A stretch of 64,000 nt of DNA from Apricaphanius iberus (Eukaryota; Chordata; Actinopteri; Cyprinodontiformes; Aphaniidae): the NCBI GenBank assembly GCA_028564705.1, contig JAPXFQ010001339.1:1018712-1082711 (forward strand), in the 5' to 3' direction. The position numbers were made by a program, and so were the translations under genes. Below, piece after piece: positions 35,515-46,600 of this stretch; positions within the stretch are counted from its first letter, which is position 1, and the number at the start of each line of letters is the position of its first letter. A model generated the notes under the pieces. That model did not search any database. It saw nothing but the letters and a program-made list of their open reading frames with translations, and had not been told where the DNA came from.

Positions 35515-36429
35515 GATTGGAAACCGTTATAGAAACAGAATAATGTGCAGTTAAGATAAAAAACACAGATAAAGTGGCATACACAGGTTTTAATGTGCAA
35601 CAGAGCAGGATACTTAAAAGATGTTTAAATGAAAATAAATATTTTGAAATATGTACAGAATGTGCATTTTACTTAAAAAAGTAAATGTATTATATATAAA
35701 TGATTAAATATTGTTACAATTAACCCCAATTCTTTTCTAATAACTGGCTGATTAAAAACACCTTCCCAGATTTTCCACATTTTTTCCCCCACTTTAGATT
35801 TTTGAATCTTTCTCCAGAAACTTTCTGCTGAGACGCTAGAAATTCATGGAATCTGTTTGGAAAGTTTTCCCACAGACTGAACCCCCTGAAGGTTGGTGTT
35901 GCTCCTCCTTAGACTTTGGTTCTCCTGCTGAGCTTTAGACGATAACAGAGTTGCTACAGAGTCCCTGAGCAGTGAGCGACCTCTGAACTCCAACCAGCTG
36001 ACCTTCCCTATCAGCTGCCTTATCACTGCAGGGAAAACCGATCCAGCACAAGCAGGTCTGTCACATCTCCTGCTTCACTTTTCATGACATTTCTATTTTT
36101 TTTTTTTCCACACGCTGACTGCTCATTTTTTTTAAAAAGTTGCTCATAAAGAGGAAACGCATATTCCTCCGTCTTCACTCCCACTTCCTACTTTCATCAC
36201 TGTCAGCATCTCACGTCCAGGAGAAACTGTGAGTTCCTGTTGGTTTCTGCAGAGGTTGATGCTTCTGCAGGGCTCAGTTAGAGGGTCAAAGGTCAGAACC
36301 AGAGACTGATAAACCCACACCTGAGACCTCCTAATGGAGGACAAGACGTCCTCCTTTATCTGACTGGAGACTTTACGTAATGGACTCCAAGTAACAGTGT
36401 GTGAATAAAATCTGAAACGTGTGGCGTGC

Positions 36430-37402
36430 ATTTGTTGTCAGCTCCCTTTGCTCTGATTAACCAGCCAATCAGTAACAAGAGTCAAGATGTTCTGGTTCTG
36501 GTCTCCGAGGTTCTTCAGGGAAAAACTAGAACATGGAACCCAGCAGAGATTCTGGTCCAGTTATGTTTGGGTACAGCACTTCAATGGTTTAAGTCTAACC
36601 TCAAGAAGAGGAAATTCTTTGTGTCAATAGAAGATTCCTTATCAGAAATCACATGTGGGGTTCCCCAAGGCTCCGTCCTGGGGTCCCTTTCTATTTAATA
36701 TTTATTTGCTCCCACTAACCCAGATCATAACAACCAATAATATTAGTTACCAAAACTATGCAGATGATACTCAGCTATACATTACAGTATCACCAGGTAA
36801 CTTTGATTCTATCCAGACCTTAAATGAATGCATTGAACAAATCAACGACTGGATGTCCCATAACTTCCTCCAACTGAACAGAAACAAAAAAGAAGTAATT
36901 ATTTTTGGACCTATAGAGGAACGATCCAGAATCAGCACACAGCTTTAGCTAATACAACTAAAAACGACTGATCAGGCTCGTAATCTAGGTGTAATAATGG
37001 ACTCACCTGAACCTCCAGGGTCACATAAAGGCAATAACAAGGTCAGCTTTCTATCAGCTGAGGAACATTTCTAGGATTAAAGGAATGATGACACAAGGAG
37101 ACCTAGAAAAACTCATCCATGCATTTATGATTACTGTAACCGTATCTTCACAGGTCTACCTAAAAAATGACTCAGACAGCTGCAGCTGATCCCAGTAAGC
37201 TGGTCCTCCAGCTCTAGTTTACTGATCGTCCCTAGAATCAGAACCAAACATGGAGAAGCAGCTTTTAGTTTCTTTGCTCCTTTTTATCTGGAACAAACTT
37301 CCTGATGACTGCAGAGCTGCTGAATTGTTACGTTATTTTGTAAAGCACCTTGAATTGTCTTGTGTTGAAGGTTTGCTATATAAATAAAAATGCCTTGCCT
37401 TA
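36430..37402 (+). mobile_element. L2-clade LINE, 5' truncated, with 3' tail
   Basis: Reverse-transcriptase motifs are readable: [29 protein letters not shown], a frameshift near 36690, then [16 protein letters not shown] with the catalytic YADD, and [14 protein letters not shown]. Later frames match the SAFYQLRNISRIKG region with breaks. The 3' end has the L2 signature CACCTTGAATTGTCTTGTG, TATATAAATAAA and ATGCCTTGCCTT. The endonuclease half is missing. Confidence 0.85.
36440..36948 (+). pseudogene. L2 LINE reverse transcriptase fragment, frameshifted
   Basis: Two overlapping frames (36426-36698 and 36655-36948) cover RT palm motifs. They are split by a single-base shift where CTGGGGTCCC replaces the usual codons for LGP. 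The YADD catalytic box is intact in the second frame, but the protein is truncated at both ends. Confidence 0.8.
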
Positions 37403-37639
37403 TAACAGCTTCTACTAGGAGGAGGTTCTGAGCTTTGATCAGAGGAGCAGGACCGTGGTTGCTCTGGAGGAGCTGCAGAGACTCGCAGCTCAGGTTGGTG
37501 AACAACTGAATCTGGTCTTCATGCCAAGGAGTCGGGAGAAGAAAGAATTTCCAAGAAGTTGTGGCTGCGACCCAAATAGGAGACCAGAACTGTTGGACCT
37601 GGATGGAACATTTTGATCAGAACATAAACAGATTCTGCA

Positions 37640-37705
37640 CTGTGGACCCACCATCCCCACAGTAAAGCATGGTGGTGGCAGCATCATGGTTTTGTTAGCT
37701 GCAGA
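37640..37705 (+). mobile_element. Tc1 transposase scrap
   Basis: CCATCCCCACAGTAAAGCAT then GGTGGTGGCAGCATCATGG encodes IPTVKHGGGSIM, a signature of Tc1 catalytic domains. It precedes a separate Tc1 5' end, so it is from another or rearranged copy. Confidence 0.65.
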
Positions 37706-37711
37706 GATCCA

Positions 37712-38218
37712 CAGTGAGGTTCATCAGTATTTGAACACCCTGAGAGTGTTTAGCTAAAAATGGAATCTTTAAATAATTATTGGTGATACTTATTTTTGTA
37801 ATGACAGGGTGATTGTCTGAGGTCGTTAAAGACACCTGTCCACTCCAACTACTACCATGGGCGAGACCACAGAGCTGTGCAAAGATACCAGAGACAACAT
37901 TCTAGCCCTCAGCAAGGCTGAAAAGGACTGCGGGGCGATTATCAAGCAGCTTGGAGAAAATAGATCAACATTAGGAGCGACTGTTAGAAGATGGAAGAGG
38001 CTAGAGACGACTGTCAGTCTCCCTGGGACTGCTGCTCCATGCAGGATCTCACCTGGTGGGGAATCAGTTCAGGAATCATCCCAGATCTACACAGGAGGAG
38101 CTGGTCAATGACATGAAGAGAGCTGAGACCAAAGTCTCAAAGGTTACGGTTGGTAGAACACTGTTTAAAGACAAGTGCCGCTCGAAATGTCCCCCTGCTC
38201 AAGCCATCACATGTTCAG
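37712..38218 (+). mobile_element. Tc1-like transposon, 5' part only
   Basis: It starts with the terminal sequence CAGTGAGG...CATCAGTATTTGAACACCCTG. It then has a transposase start at 37857, MGETTELCKDTRDNILALS, and IIKQLGENRSTLGATVRRWK, the Tc1 HTH region. After GGRISPGG-like codons the frame shifts, and the copy is cut off near 38218, where repeat R3 begins. It is a different Tc1 family from 34047-35514. Confidence 0.8.
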
Positions 38219-38400
38219 GATTTGTCCTAATCTGGGAAAGTAGGCGGAGTTTATTTGGCTGATCCTAAAAATCAATCGGAGGTAATTATTAATATTATCT
38301 GAGACAATCTGAGGCTCAAACGAAATAGAAAGTTTAAACCAAAGCATCAGACTGTAACCATGGTAACACAACAATCAGACAAGGATATTAAAAAGTAATT
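38218..38400 (+). repeat. Repeat R3, sense copy
   Basis: CTAATCTGGGAAAGTAGGCG, GAGTTTATTTGGCTGATCCT and AAACCAAAGCATCAGACTGT match the reverse complement of 52690-52850 at about 85 percent by eye. Class unknown. Confidence 0.65.
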
Positions 38401-38639
38401 TTACATTTTATTCATTTTTTCATATAATTATTTTTTTTCTAAATTAAAAGGTACAATATATAGATTTTATTCATTTAAATGTATTTAAATATTTTTGCAA
38501 CTATTTAAAACATTTTTAAATAAAATGTTAATTTTAAAATATATATATATTAATAGTTACCAAGAAACTCTCCTAGAACATTTCTACATAATCTACTGTG
38601 AAACAAAACTAAATCAAATGGTTTAATGTTCTCATTTCC

Positions 38640-38725
38640 ACCCATTTTAACATCTGTAGTCTGTAGAGAGTACAAAGGGGGGGTTCCTGGATGGGTTTGT
38701 GGGGCCCTAAGCAACCGCTTGGTTC
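38640..38725 (+). repeat. Short shared repeat (also near 3520-3600)
   Basis: ATGGGTTTGTGGGGCCCTAA then GCAACCGCTTGGTT matches ATGGGTTTGGGGAGCCCTGA then GCAACCGCTTAGTTTGG near 3533-3570. Both copies follow a CATTTTAACATCT word, so the shared region may be longer. Confidence 0.5.
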
Positions 38726-38899
38726 CCCTCTGCCTAGGAACGGCTCTGCACCGTTAGAAGCAGATCGAGGTTCTGGGTCTTCAAACCTAAATCCAACAGA
38801 AACTCTGTGTTGCTCAGCGGCAGCCCAGAAACCTGACAGATCCAGAGAAGATCTGTGTGGAGGAATGGGCCAAAATCCCTGTTGTAGTGTGTAGAAACC

Positions 38900-40145
38900 A
38901 GGGCCCTCATTTATCAAAAGCTCGTAGAAACTGTCCTATATTCTATCCTACGAATGAAATTCAGAATGTTCGTACAGACAGGCAAAAGTCTGATTTATGA
39001 AATATACGATGGCCACTCGTACGCACGCTCCTCTACAATCATATGTTGATAAATCCCACCTGTACCCAGGTCCTCGTATCCGTTCTCAGTCATTTACATA
39101 CAGAAACGCTCTGAATAAATCATATTTAGTAACGCCACATCTTCTGTCAAATACATTAAATCCTCACGTTCTTCTAAGAGAGCGAAAAAAGGAACTTCAG
39201 TGACACACGAGATCGACAGACCTAAAAAATGTAATTTAATACGAATTAATTTTACCAAAGATTCTCCCAGAACACAGTAGTTATATTTCTGCTGCAAACC
39301 AAAAAATGTGGCGAATAATTTCATTTGCTGACATCAACTTCTGTTGCAATCGTTAACGTCTTTGAACGTATTAAACTAATAAGAAAAGATAACTCCACCT
39401 CCGCAGTAAATGTGATTAGGACAGGGCAGATGTTCCTCTTGGAAATGAAGGAAAGAAATGGTTTGATATTAAACTGAATACAGTAAAACGTCCCTCAGCA
39501 CACAGCTGGACCATAATCTGATACAAAAGGTGCTCTGATCATCATATTTGACTCTTTTGTGGCCGTGAATAATTAGAGACACGGCTTGTGCTGCCATCAG
39601 AACGCAGGAAAAAAGGAAAATCTGCTTCACTGATAAACAGGAACATTTAGCGTCACGCTGAAGTTTGGAAACCTTTTAATTAAAGGTGTGATAAAATCTT
39701 ATTAAGCTGAAGCGCTTGGTGTAATAAATAAACAAATTAACATGATCAACTCAACATTAAATTATGTATTTATTGGTAATTTCAAACATTTGCTGATAGT
39801 TTATTGCTAATCCGTGCATAACTTTTACGTTATTTTGTTCTAACATGAGTTCCTTGTTTGAGGCGATAAACTGCTGAGAGAAATATTCTGTCACAGTAAA
39901 ACTGTTTCAGTTCCTCCGTTCTAACAGTAGATGCTGTGCGTACGAACAGTCAGAACTGTACTTTTATTTAGGAACATTTTCTACGCACAAGTACAAAATG
40001 GTAAATACCAAAAAATGCGTAGAATTGTTCTTACGGTACGAAACATGCGCGGATCTGTGTGTACGTGGGTGCTGCTTAAGAACCACAGAAAACATTTGAC
40101 CAGACGTTCATGGAGGAGCATCCCCGCAAAAATATACGATAAATA
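38900..40145. repeat. Probable decayed DNA transposon with TACG-rich ends
   Basis: Both ends are rich in TACG and CGTAC words (TTCGTACAGACAGGCAAAAG on the left; GTGCGTACGAACAGTCAGAA and CTACGCACAAGTACAAAATG on the right), and ATTTATCAAAAGCTCGTAG opens the left end. This fits a known style of fish Harbinger-type element. I cannot prove terminal repeats or a target duplication. Confidence 0.35.
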
Positions 40146-41035
40146 AATGTGAAAATAAATGAATCAATTGGTAAATACAATTGAAAAAAATAAATGTTGA
40201 CATATTCAATTTCACATTTTGTCTATATTTCTCAATTTACTAATGTAGTTTCAATATTTTGTCATTCCCACATTATTTTGTTTCTGTTTATTTCTTTTAA
40301 TTTTTGGCAAAATTGTCATTGAATAAATAAATGTGGAAATCAAAGTATTTCCTACTTTATTTTCCCCCTAATTATATATGTATTTCCAATTTTATTTTCC
40401 ATATTTATTTCTAACCACATTTATTCATAAATTATCACTAAATACTTATTAAAAACAAATTATTCCACATTTTAAAATTTATTTATTTACTAATGTAGTT
40501 GCGGTTTTTATTTTTGTTCTATATTTATTTATGCATTTCCTCACTTATAAATTCATTTATTTAGTTAATTCTGGCATTTTGGTCTCCATGAAGGACCAGC
40601 CCGGTCAATATTTGACGATAAAATAAATGTGGAAATAGATTTATTTTTTTTACGTTTTTATTTCCATTTTATTTCCTAATTATTTACAAATGTATTTCCA
40701 ATGTTATTTTTTTATTATATTTCTTTCTTTCCACATTTATGTCATTTTTTGGCAGGAATGGTCCTCCATAAAGAACTGCCTAGTAGTCAGAGTGCAGTCC
40801 TGAATCCACCTGAGACTGTAGACGTTCTCCATCCAATCTGACCGAGCCGGACTCGATCCCCAGACTCTAGAAACCTTCCCCACATCTTCTCCCTGGAACA
40901 CCAGAAATCAGCCCACAGGTTCTAACAACCGGCCCACTTTTCTCTCATCTAACGTCTCAGCATAGCAATGAGTGACTCAGCATTTTCCGTCGGTGCTCCC
41001 ATTACTCAGCAGGTTCTTTCTTCATCTGCTTGGGG
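40146..41035. other. AT-rich intergenic stretch
   Basis: Low-complexity ATTTATTT and AATAAATG words in loose direct and inverted pairs, including two CAxATTTTGG/C words near 40574 and 40746. No gene is recognised. Confidence 0.5.
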
Positions 41036-41056
41036 CCCCCCCCCCCCCCCCCCCCC
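41036..41056 (+). repeat. Poly-C tract of 21 bases
   Basis: An uninterrupted run of 21 C after TGGGG. Such runs are length-unstable and prone to sequencing error; it lies between the two convergent genes. Confidence 0.9.
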
Positions 41057-41235
41057 GGATTATTACAACTAACTTGTCAACGTTTCTGATCAGTATATTT
41101 ATACCTATAGATCCATTTGAGGTGTTTGTATTTGATATGTGCGTTTTTATTAACAATTGTTCTACATATTAACACTGATTCTCACACAAACACACATTGA
41201 AAACTCGAAACAAATGGCAGCTTTTCATCCACTTC

Positions 41236-41241
41236 TTTATT
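41236..41241 (-). terminator. Candidate SLC40A1 poly(A) signal AATAAA
   Basis: Read on the minus strand this is AATAAA about 2.1 kb past the ferroportin stop. It is the first canonical signal I find in that direction; a weaker ATTAAA lies near 41966-41971. Use is inferred. Confidence 0.5.
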
Positions 41242-41975
41242 TCAGAACCTCGTGCATCACAACCAGAACCACATCCTCATCATCTACTGGAGTGTGATTT
41301 TTTTCTTTTTTATACAGAAAAACAAACCCGATTCCTTTATGATTTCACATCTTAACTAGTAAAACTACAATACTGTATGTTTATACACAAACAAACAACA
41401 TATATATCTATATATATTAATGTGAAGAAAGATTAGAGTGAGTGTTTTTCTAATTAAATGCAAGAAAAGCACAAATTTAGCACAGAAACATCAAAACAAG
41501 ATATAAAAACACTTTAAAAAACCAACTTCTCACTCTCTCTACTCGTCTACAGTAAAGTTCAGAGCTAGTATTAATGCAGAGTTAATGGCCATTAGTGATA
41601 TTCCTGAATCATTAGAAAGTGACTTTGTCTCCCTCGTCCCACGACTGGAACCCGCGCTCGGTTCTGATGCGCGGCTCAGACGTAGCGTATGAAAATGTGC
41701 GTTAACCAGCGGTCGGCAGCGTTCCGGAAGCAGATAAAGCTACGTTAAAGTTTCATATTTATATACATAACTATATATGAGGAGAAAACTAAAGTACTCA
41801 GAGATGAGAGTTACCTTTGGGATTCAAATATTCATTCATCTTGATCGGGTCAGTAGCTTATGTTGACTCATATTGTCCAGAACCTCAGATGGTCGGGATG
41901 ATTCTGAGAGTTTGAACCTCGTTTTGTGTCCAGTAGTCTCAGAAAAGAACCAATCAATTAAAGTCAGGTTTTTAA

Positions 41976-42056
41976 TGGATTCTGTCCCAGCATGTTGAGC
42001 TTCTTCACTGTTTGGACTGAAAACAAGAGAGCAAGCAGCCAGAGTCCAAAGAAAAC
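41976..42056 (+). repeat. Direct duplication, copy 1
   Basis: It shares ATGGATTCTGT, CACTGTTTGGACTGAAAACA and GCAAGCAGCCAGAGTCCAAA with 42266-42347. The copies are 290 bp apart and lie in the probable ferroportin 3' UTR. Confidence 0.85.
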
Positions 42057-42265
42057 AAAACCTGCAGAAGTTCTGGAGAACTTTTAACCAGGACTACTTT
42101 ACATTTCTCCGAAGAATCGGAGCTGTTTGGATGGGATTTCAACGTTTTAGGCCAAAGTTTGACCCGACGAGCAGCTTATTTTTGTTAAACTGGTTTTCTT
42201 TGGATTTTGTTGCTTTTTCTTTTTGTTTTCAGTCCAGAACCCCAATAACAGAACCAGTGAATGTA

Positions 42266-42347
42266 ATGGATTCTGTTGGATTCAACGTGCCGAGCTTCAC
42301 TGTTTGGACTGAAAACAAGAAAGCAAGCAGCCAGAGTCCAAAGAAAC
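42266..42347 (+). repeat. Direct duplication, copy 2
   Basis: Second copy of the element at 41976-42056. The sequence between them holds TTTGTTTTCAGTCCA, the reverse complement of a word inside both copies, so either copy could pair with it as a hairpin in RNA. Confidence 0.85.
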
Positions 42348-43343
42348 CCGGAAAGTGCTTTTTCCTCTGGCTGGTTCCTTCCTGGCGCCGCACAAAAACT
42401 TGACGTTGAGGCGCTGCGGTTTGACGGCAGCTGAATCTTGCTGACGAAGACGTTTTTCGGTTTGAGGAACTTGGCGTTACCACGGGAACCCACAGCGGCG
42501 CGGTTTCTCCTGGCGATCACGTGGGAGCTGAGTGTTACCACGTGTGCCTCCCAAAGCGACTGAAGGCGGGCGGTGGTGGTTAGTGGGCGGGGCTTCGACT
42601 ATGTGCAAAACGAAGGGAAAGACTGAAGGAAGTGGACGAGTGCCCGACGATTAGCTGAGTGTGAGGACAGAAGTCAATCACGTAAAGTGCCTGAGTAACG
42701 ACAATCACGACAGAAATCACCCTAAAAGAACTTAAACTAACCCATGAGATGATTTTCTTTCCTGTAAATCTCAAAAAGAAGAGTCCGCGGGCTAACTTCC
42801 GCTGTGCTGCCCCCTGCTGGCGCGGAGACGCACCGACAGGAACTGGTTTCCCTCACTTCCTTTGGTAACTAAGAGCTATTATTGCGGCGCACGAGTTCTC
42901 GTTTGTTTGGCACCGGAAGACCCAATACTGCTGAGAAAGATTGTAGAAAAACCGCTGCGTTTGCGTGGAGAATAAATACGGTTAGACCCTCATCGCCGTC
43001 GGAGACCGGTGATGCGTTTGGTTGAAGAAGGGGCGTCCTCCCCGGCGTTTTAATCCCCGCCTCGTCGCCGGCTTCCCCGACAGCCACGCGGCGCTCTTCG
43101 CGGCTTGACCGGGTCTCACGGGGCTCTTTGATGGAGTCCGTTAGCGCCGGGAGGAGATGATCCTCGACGACGTGAAGGTGTTAATAAGCGATGGCCGGAG
43201 CTGATCTACAGGTTTTCTGAGGCTATAATCCGTCTGCGTCGGAGAGCATCGGGACCCTAACAGCTACAAGCGTTTAGTTGGATAAATAAGTGGCAGGGTG
43301 GGGTCAGGATGACCCCGGGACAGAGTTTCTGTTGCCGCGGCTT

Positions 43344-43660
43344 CTACACGGTGGTCGGAAGTGAGGGGCTGTCGTCCGTCTCGGCCTTCCTCTCCGGCGA
43401 GCAGCACAGGAAGAGGCGGGTGCCCAGGCTCCTGAAGGCGAAGCGGAAGTACATCACGTGACCCATGGCCACGAAGGACACGGAGATGATGACGAGCAGG
43501 CCGAAGGCCTCCGGGTTGGGCGCCAGGATCACCATGATGAAGTGGAGCAGGTCTAGGAGGTAGTTCATGGAGTTCTGGACGCCGTTGATGATGCCGCGCT
43601 CCGACTCCGCCACGTTCTCCTGGATCAGCTGCGTCACCGTCAGATCGAAGGACCACAGAC
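43344..43660 (-). CDS. slc40a1: SLC40A1 coding exon 8 (terminal)
   Basis: Codons 461-565 and TAG at 43346-43344. It begins [20 protein letters not shown], then [19 protein letters not shown] with helix 11-12 sequence, and ends PSLPTTV. Acceptor CCGCAG. The cytosolic tail is less conserved than the helices. Confidence 0.96.
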
Positions 43661-46600
43661 CTGCGGAGGAACCACAGTTAGCGACAATCTGCTTTAAAGT
43701 CGTACTTTGCTCCCAACTTTTTTTGATGATTCTAGCGTTTCTGAGGAATTTTATGAATGTGTGGGTTTGGTTGGATCACCAGATTCTTCTGTCTCGCTTG
43801 GACGGCTTGGTTGGTATAAAGGCTACAGCTCTAAAGTGGTCCAGGTTTTGTTTGGAGCCACCTAGCACCTCCCACATGTGGAGTACCTCAGGGCGCGATT
43901 CTCGGACCTCTTCTTTTCTCTTTATACCTTCTCCACATTCGCCCCGTCTTGAGAAAGCATAATAATACCTTTCACTTGTATGCTCACGACAACCAAATTT
44001 ATGTTCCTCTGAAACAGGAAGTCGGCTCCTCTGCTAGCCGACTGTATTAAAGAACCTGAACTTTTTACATCTGAACCAAAACGTTATTGTTATTCGGGCC
44101 TAGCGACCACTTTACGTTTCATCCTCCCCTTGATTCCCTTAGCAAGTATTCGACTCCCCAAGCTACTAATACGGGGTTCAGGCTGGATTCGATGCTCTGG
44201 GTAACTCAACTGTCGAGGATATTTTTTTTTTCAACTGGCGAAGGCTAAATGTCGTCTTTCTTCAAATTATTTTAAGATTCTAATTCGTACCTTTGTCCCG
44301 ACTTACCTTAACTACTGTTATTGTAATGCGCTTTAAATTACTTGGAAATTGCGTATTAATTATATAGCTACTAAAATATCAAGAAGCATGTCAGTAACTG
44401 CAAAAGTAAAGCATATTTTAAACATGAAAGCTTTACATATCTCAAACTTTTCTCTGATCCTGCCCTATTTATATTACTGCGCGGTGGTATGGGGTAGTAC
44501 TTACAAATGTACAGTAAAACCAATAGTAATGCTTCAAAAAAGAACCGTCCGATTAATTCATAATGTTGGGTTTTTGGGGTGTTTGAAGTTTTGTGACATT
44601 GTTGAGTTCAAAACAGTACAGATGTTTTACAAAGAAGGTTCCAAGAACGTTTTATGGCCAACAGTTAATGGTCTGCAACTGTGGAATAGTTTGGAGATGG
44701 AGTTGAAACGTTGGGCAAACATCAACCTGTTCAAATATAAAAATCAAAAGACTTTTGAAAAGTACAAAGAAGAAATTTGGAAGTAGGATGTAATCGCATT
44801 TTATTATATTAATTCAGAAAAGAGTATTGTTGCTCTAAACAGTTGTGATTCTATTTGTTCCCTTGTTGTTCCATTATATGAAATGTGAATATTTATTGTC
44901 GTTTTTTTTGGAGGGGGGGGCGCTTATAAGCTCTTTGCTTCGGCCAACTCCTTTTGAGCAGGATTTCTGTTTTCTGCTCAAAGAAATAAATAAATGAATC
45001 AATGTTGGGCTCGCTTCTAACTGGGAACCAAAGGGTTAGGGGTGGGCGGTATGGCAAAATTCTCATATCGCGGTATTTTTTAAAAACATAACAGTATTAC
45101 GGTATTTAACAGTATTTTTTTTCCCATACGAGACAGTTCATATCCACGTTATCTTATAAGAATGAAGAATATAAAAATCTGCTTTAAATACCCATTTTAC
45201 GGCCATATGAACAGCATCATGTTGTTTTTGTCCAGTCACAGGTGAATGATATGAAAATAATTAAAATGATTGATTCTAGTAGATATTTGTGATGTTCTAA
45301 GGCTGAATGTACATATTTTAAAACCTCACATTGACGAAAGCAGCAAATTGCATCTTGTAATTGCTTTGCATGTAGTACTGAAGGACCCCGCTAGGGGGCA
45401 GAGTACAGACTCAGACCGGATTTTGCCAAAGAAGAAGTAAAATAAACATGGCGACCGTAGGTGATTATTAGCTAAGTTAATATTCAGATAACAGAAGTAT
45501 CTTAGATGGTATGTAAAACATATTTACCGCTATTAATGATTTCTTTCTTACTGGTTTTGCCGCCGTTGGCTGCGTTTACCTGCAGACGGTCAGATAGCGC
45601 TCAACACTTCCCCCTACTGGTTTCCTTCAATAGCGCTTGTAAAAAGTTTGCCGTTCGGTTCTCGTCTGACATTTTAAAGCCGATAAACTTTTTTACTTTT
45701 TAAACTAACGAGGCTCCTCTTTTTTGGCATTACTTCATCATGTGCTTCGCTCCTGCCAGCAGCTGCACTTATTTTCTACACTGTGTTGAAGAGCGTGTAG
45801 CAGTGAAATCGGTCCTGGCTGAAACATTTCCCCTCATTAAACGTTCCGGAAGTTCTCCGACTTATTCACCGGTATAGGGGTATGTTAAAATATATCCGTC
45901 TGACCTTCTGAGGCCGTACGCCTCCGTCGTGTTCTCTGAGATCTAGTTATTCTTACCTGTTCCTGCCGGTTTTGCCCCAGGAACTCTTTTTCCCCTCCAG
46001 ATTAGGCGGGCGGACTCGCTTGGTTGTTAAAACCTTTTTCAAAAGCTATCTCTTTTCTCTGGCTTTTAGCTCCGTTGGGCTTTCCTTCCATTCTATTTTA
46101 ATTATTTTATAGGAATTGTGATTTTTGTTGTGTCTGTTCAGCTGTGTTGTGTTAAAGTGCTGAATAAATAAAGATGGATTGGATTAAAGCCTCGTTAACA
46201 ACTGTTCCTGGAACCATGGAGCGTTATTGGCATCAAAGGTTGCAGGTATATGGCTCTGGCTTCCAGGCGAAATACGTAACATCCCAACCGGTGACCCTGC
46301 AGGTCAGTAAGTCACGGTCGTAGACGTTTATCGCGTAGGAAGCGAACATGCCAACGCAGCACGCAATAAACCCAGACGCTTCTACATCAATCAGCATATC
46401 TGCTTGGATCCACTACAACTTTTTATTAAATATTACATCATTTTGAACAATAAAATCTCAGCATAACGAACACAAAAAAACTGATATTGAAACGCAAAGG
46501 TTTTGAAAGAGGAGCAGGAAGAAGCAGCAGCTTATCCAGTCCTGTCCCTAATTTTACAACACACATTTTTTACAGTAGTAGTAATTAATTATAAATACAT

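Larger units (their letters stand above)
41242..43343 (-). other. slc40a1: Candidate SLC40A1 3' UTR
   Basis: It runs from the stop codon down to the AATAAA at 41236. It holds a GC-rich proximal part (42780-43340) and the direct duplication described at 41976 and 42266. I see no 3' iron-responsive element with a CAGTGN loop and stem. Confidence 0.5.
43790..46195 (+). mobile_element. Rex1/CR1-like LINE, decayed and split
   Basis: On the plus strand, 43880-43930 spells the RT motif [17 protein letters not shown], followed by a frameshifted YADDTQIYVPL (about 43975) and a later region like [10 protein letters not shown] ending near 44340. The C-terminal piece, [18 protein letters not shown], and a tail GTGCTGAATAAATAAAGATG with GGATT repeats reappear at 45925-46195. 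The gap between is filled by other elements. Confidence 0.65.

Noticed and set aside
42185..42541. Minus-strand frame of 118 codons past the ferroportin stop, as a separate gene
   Set aside because: It lies in the probable ferroportin 3' UTR, includes one copy of the local duplication and has no family features.
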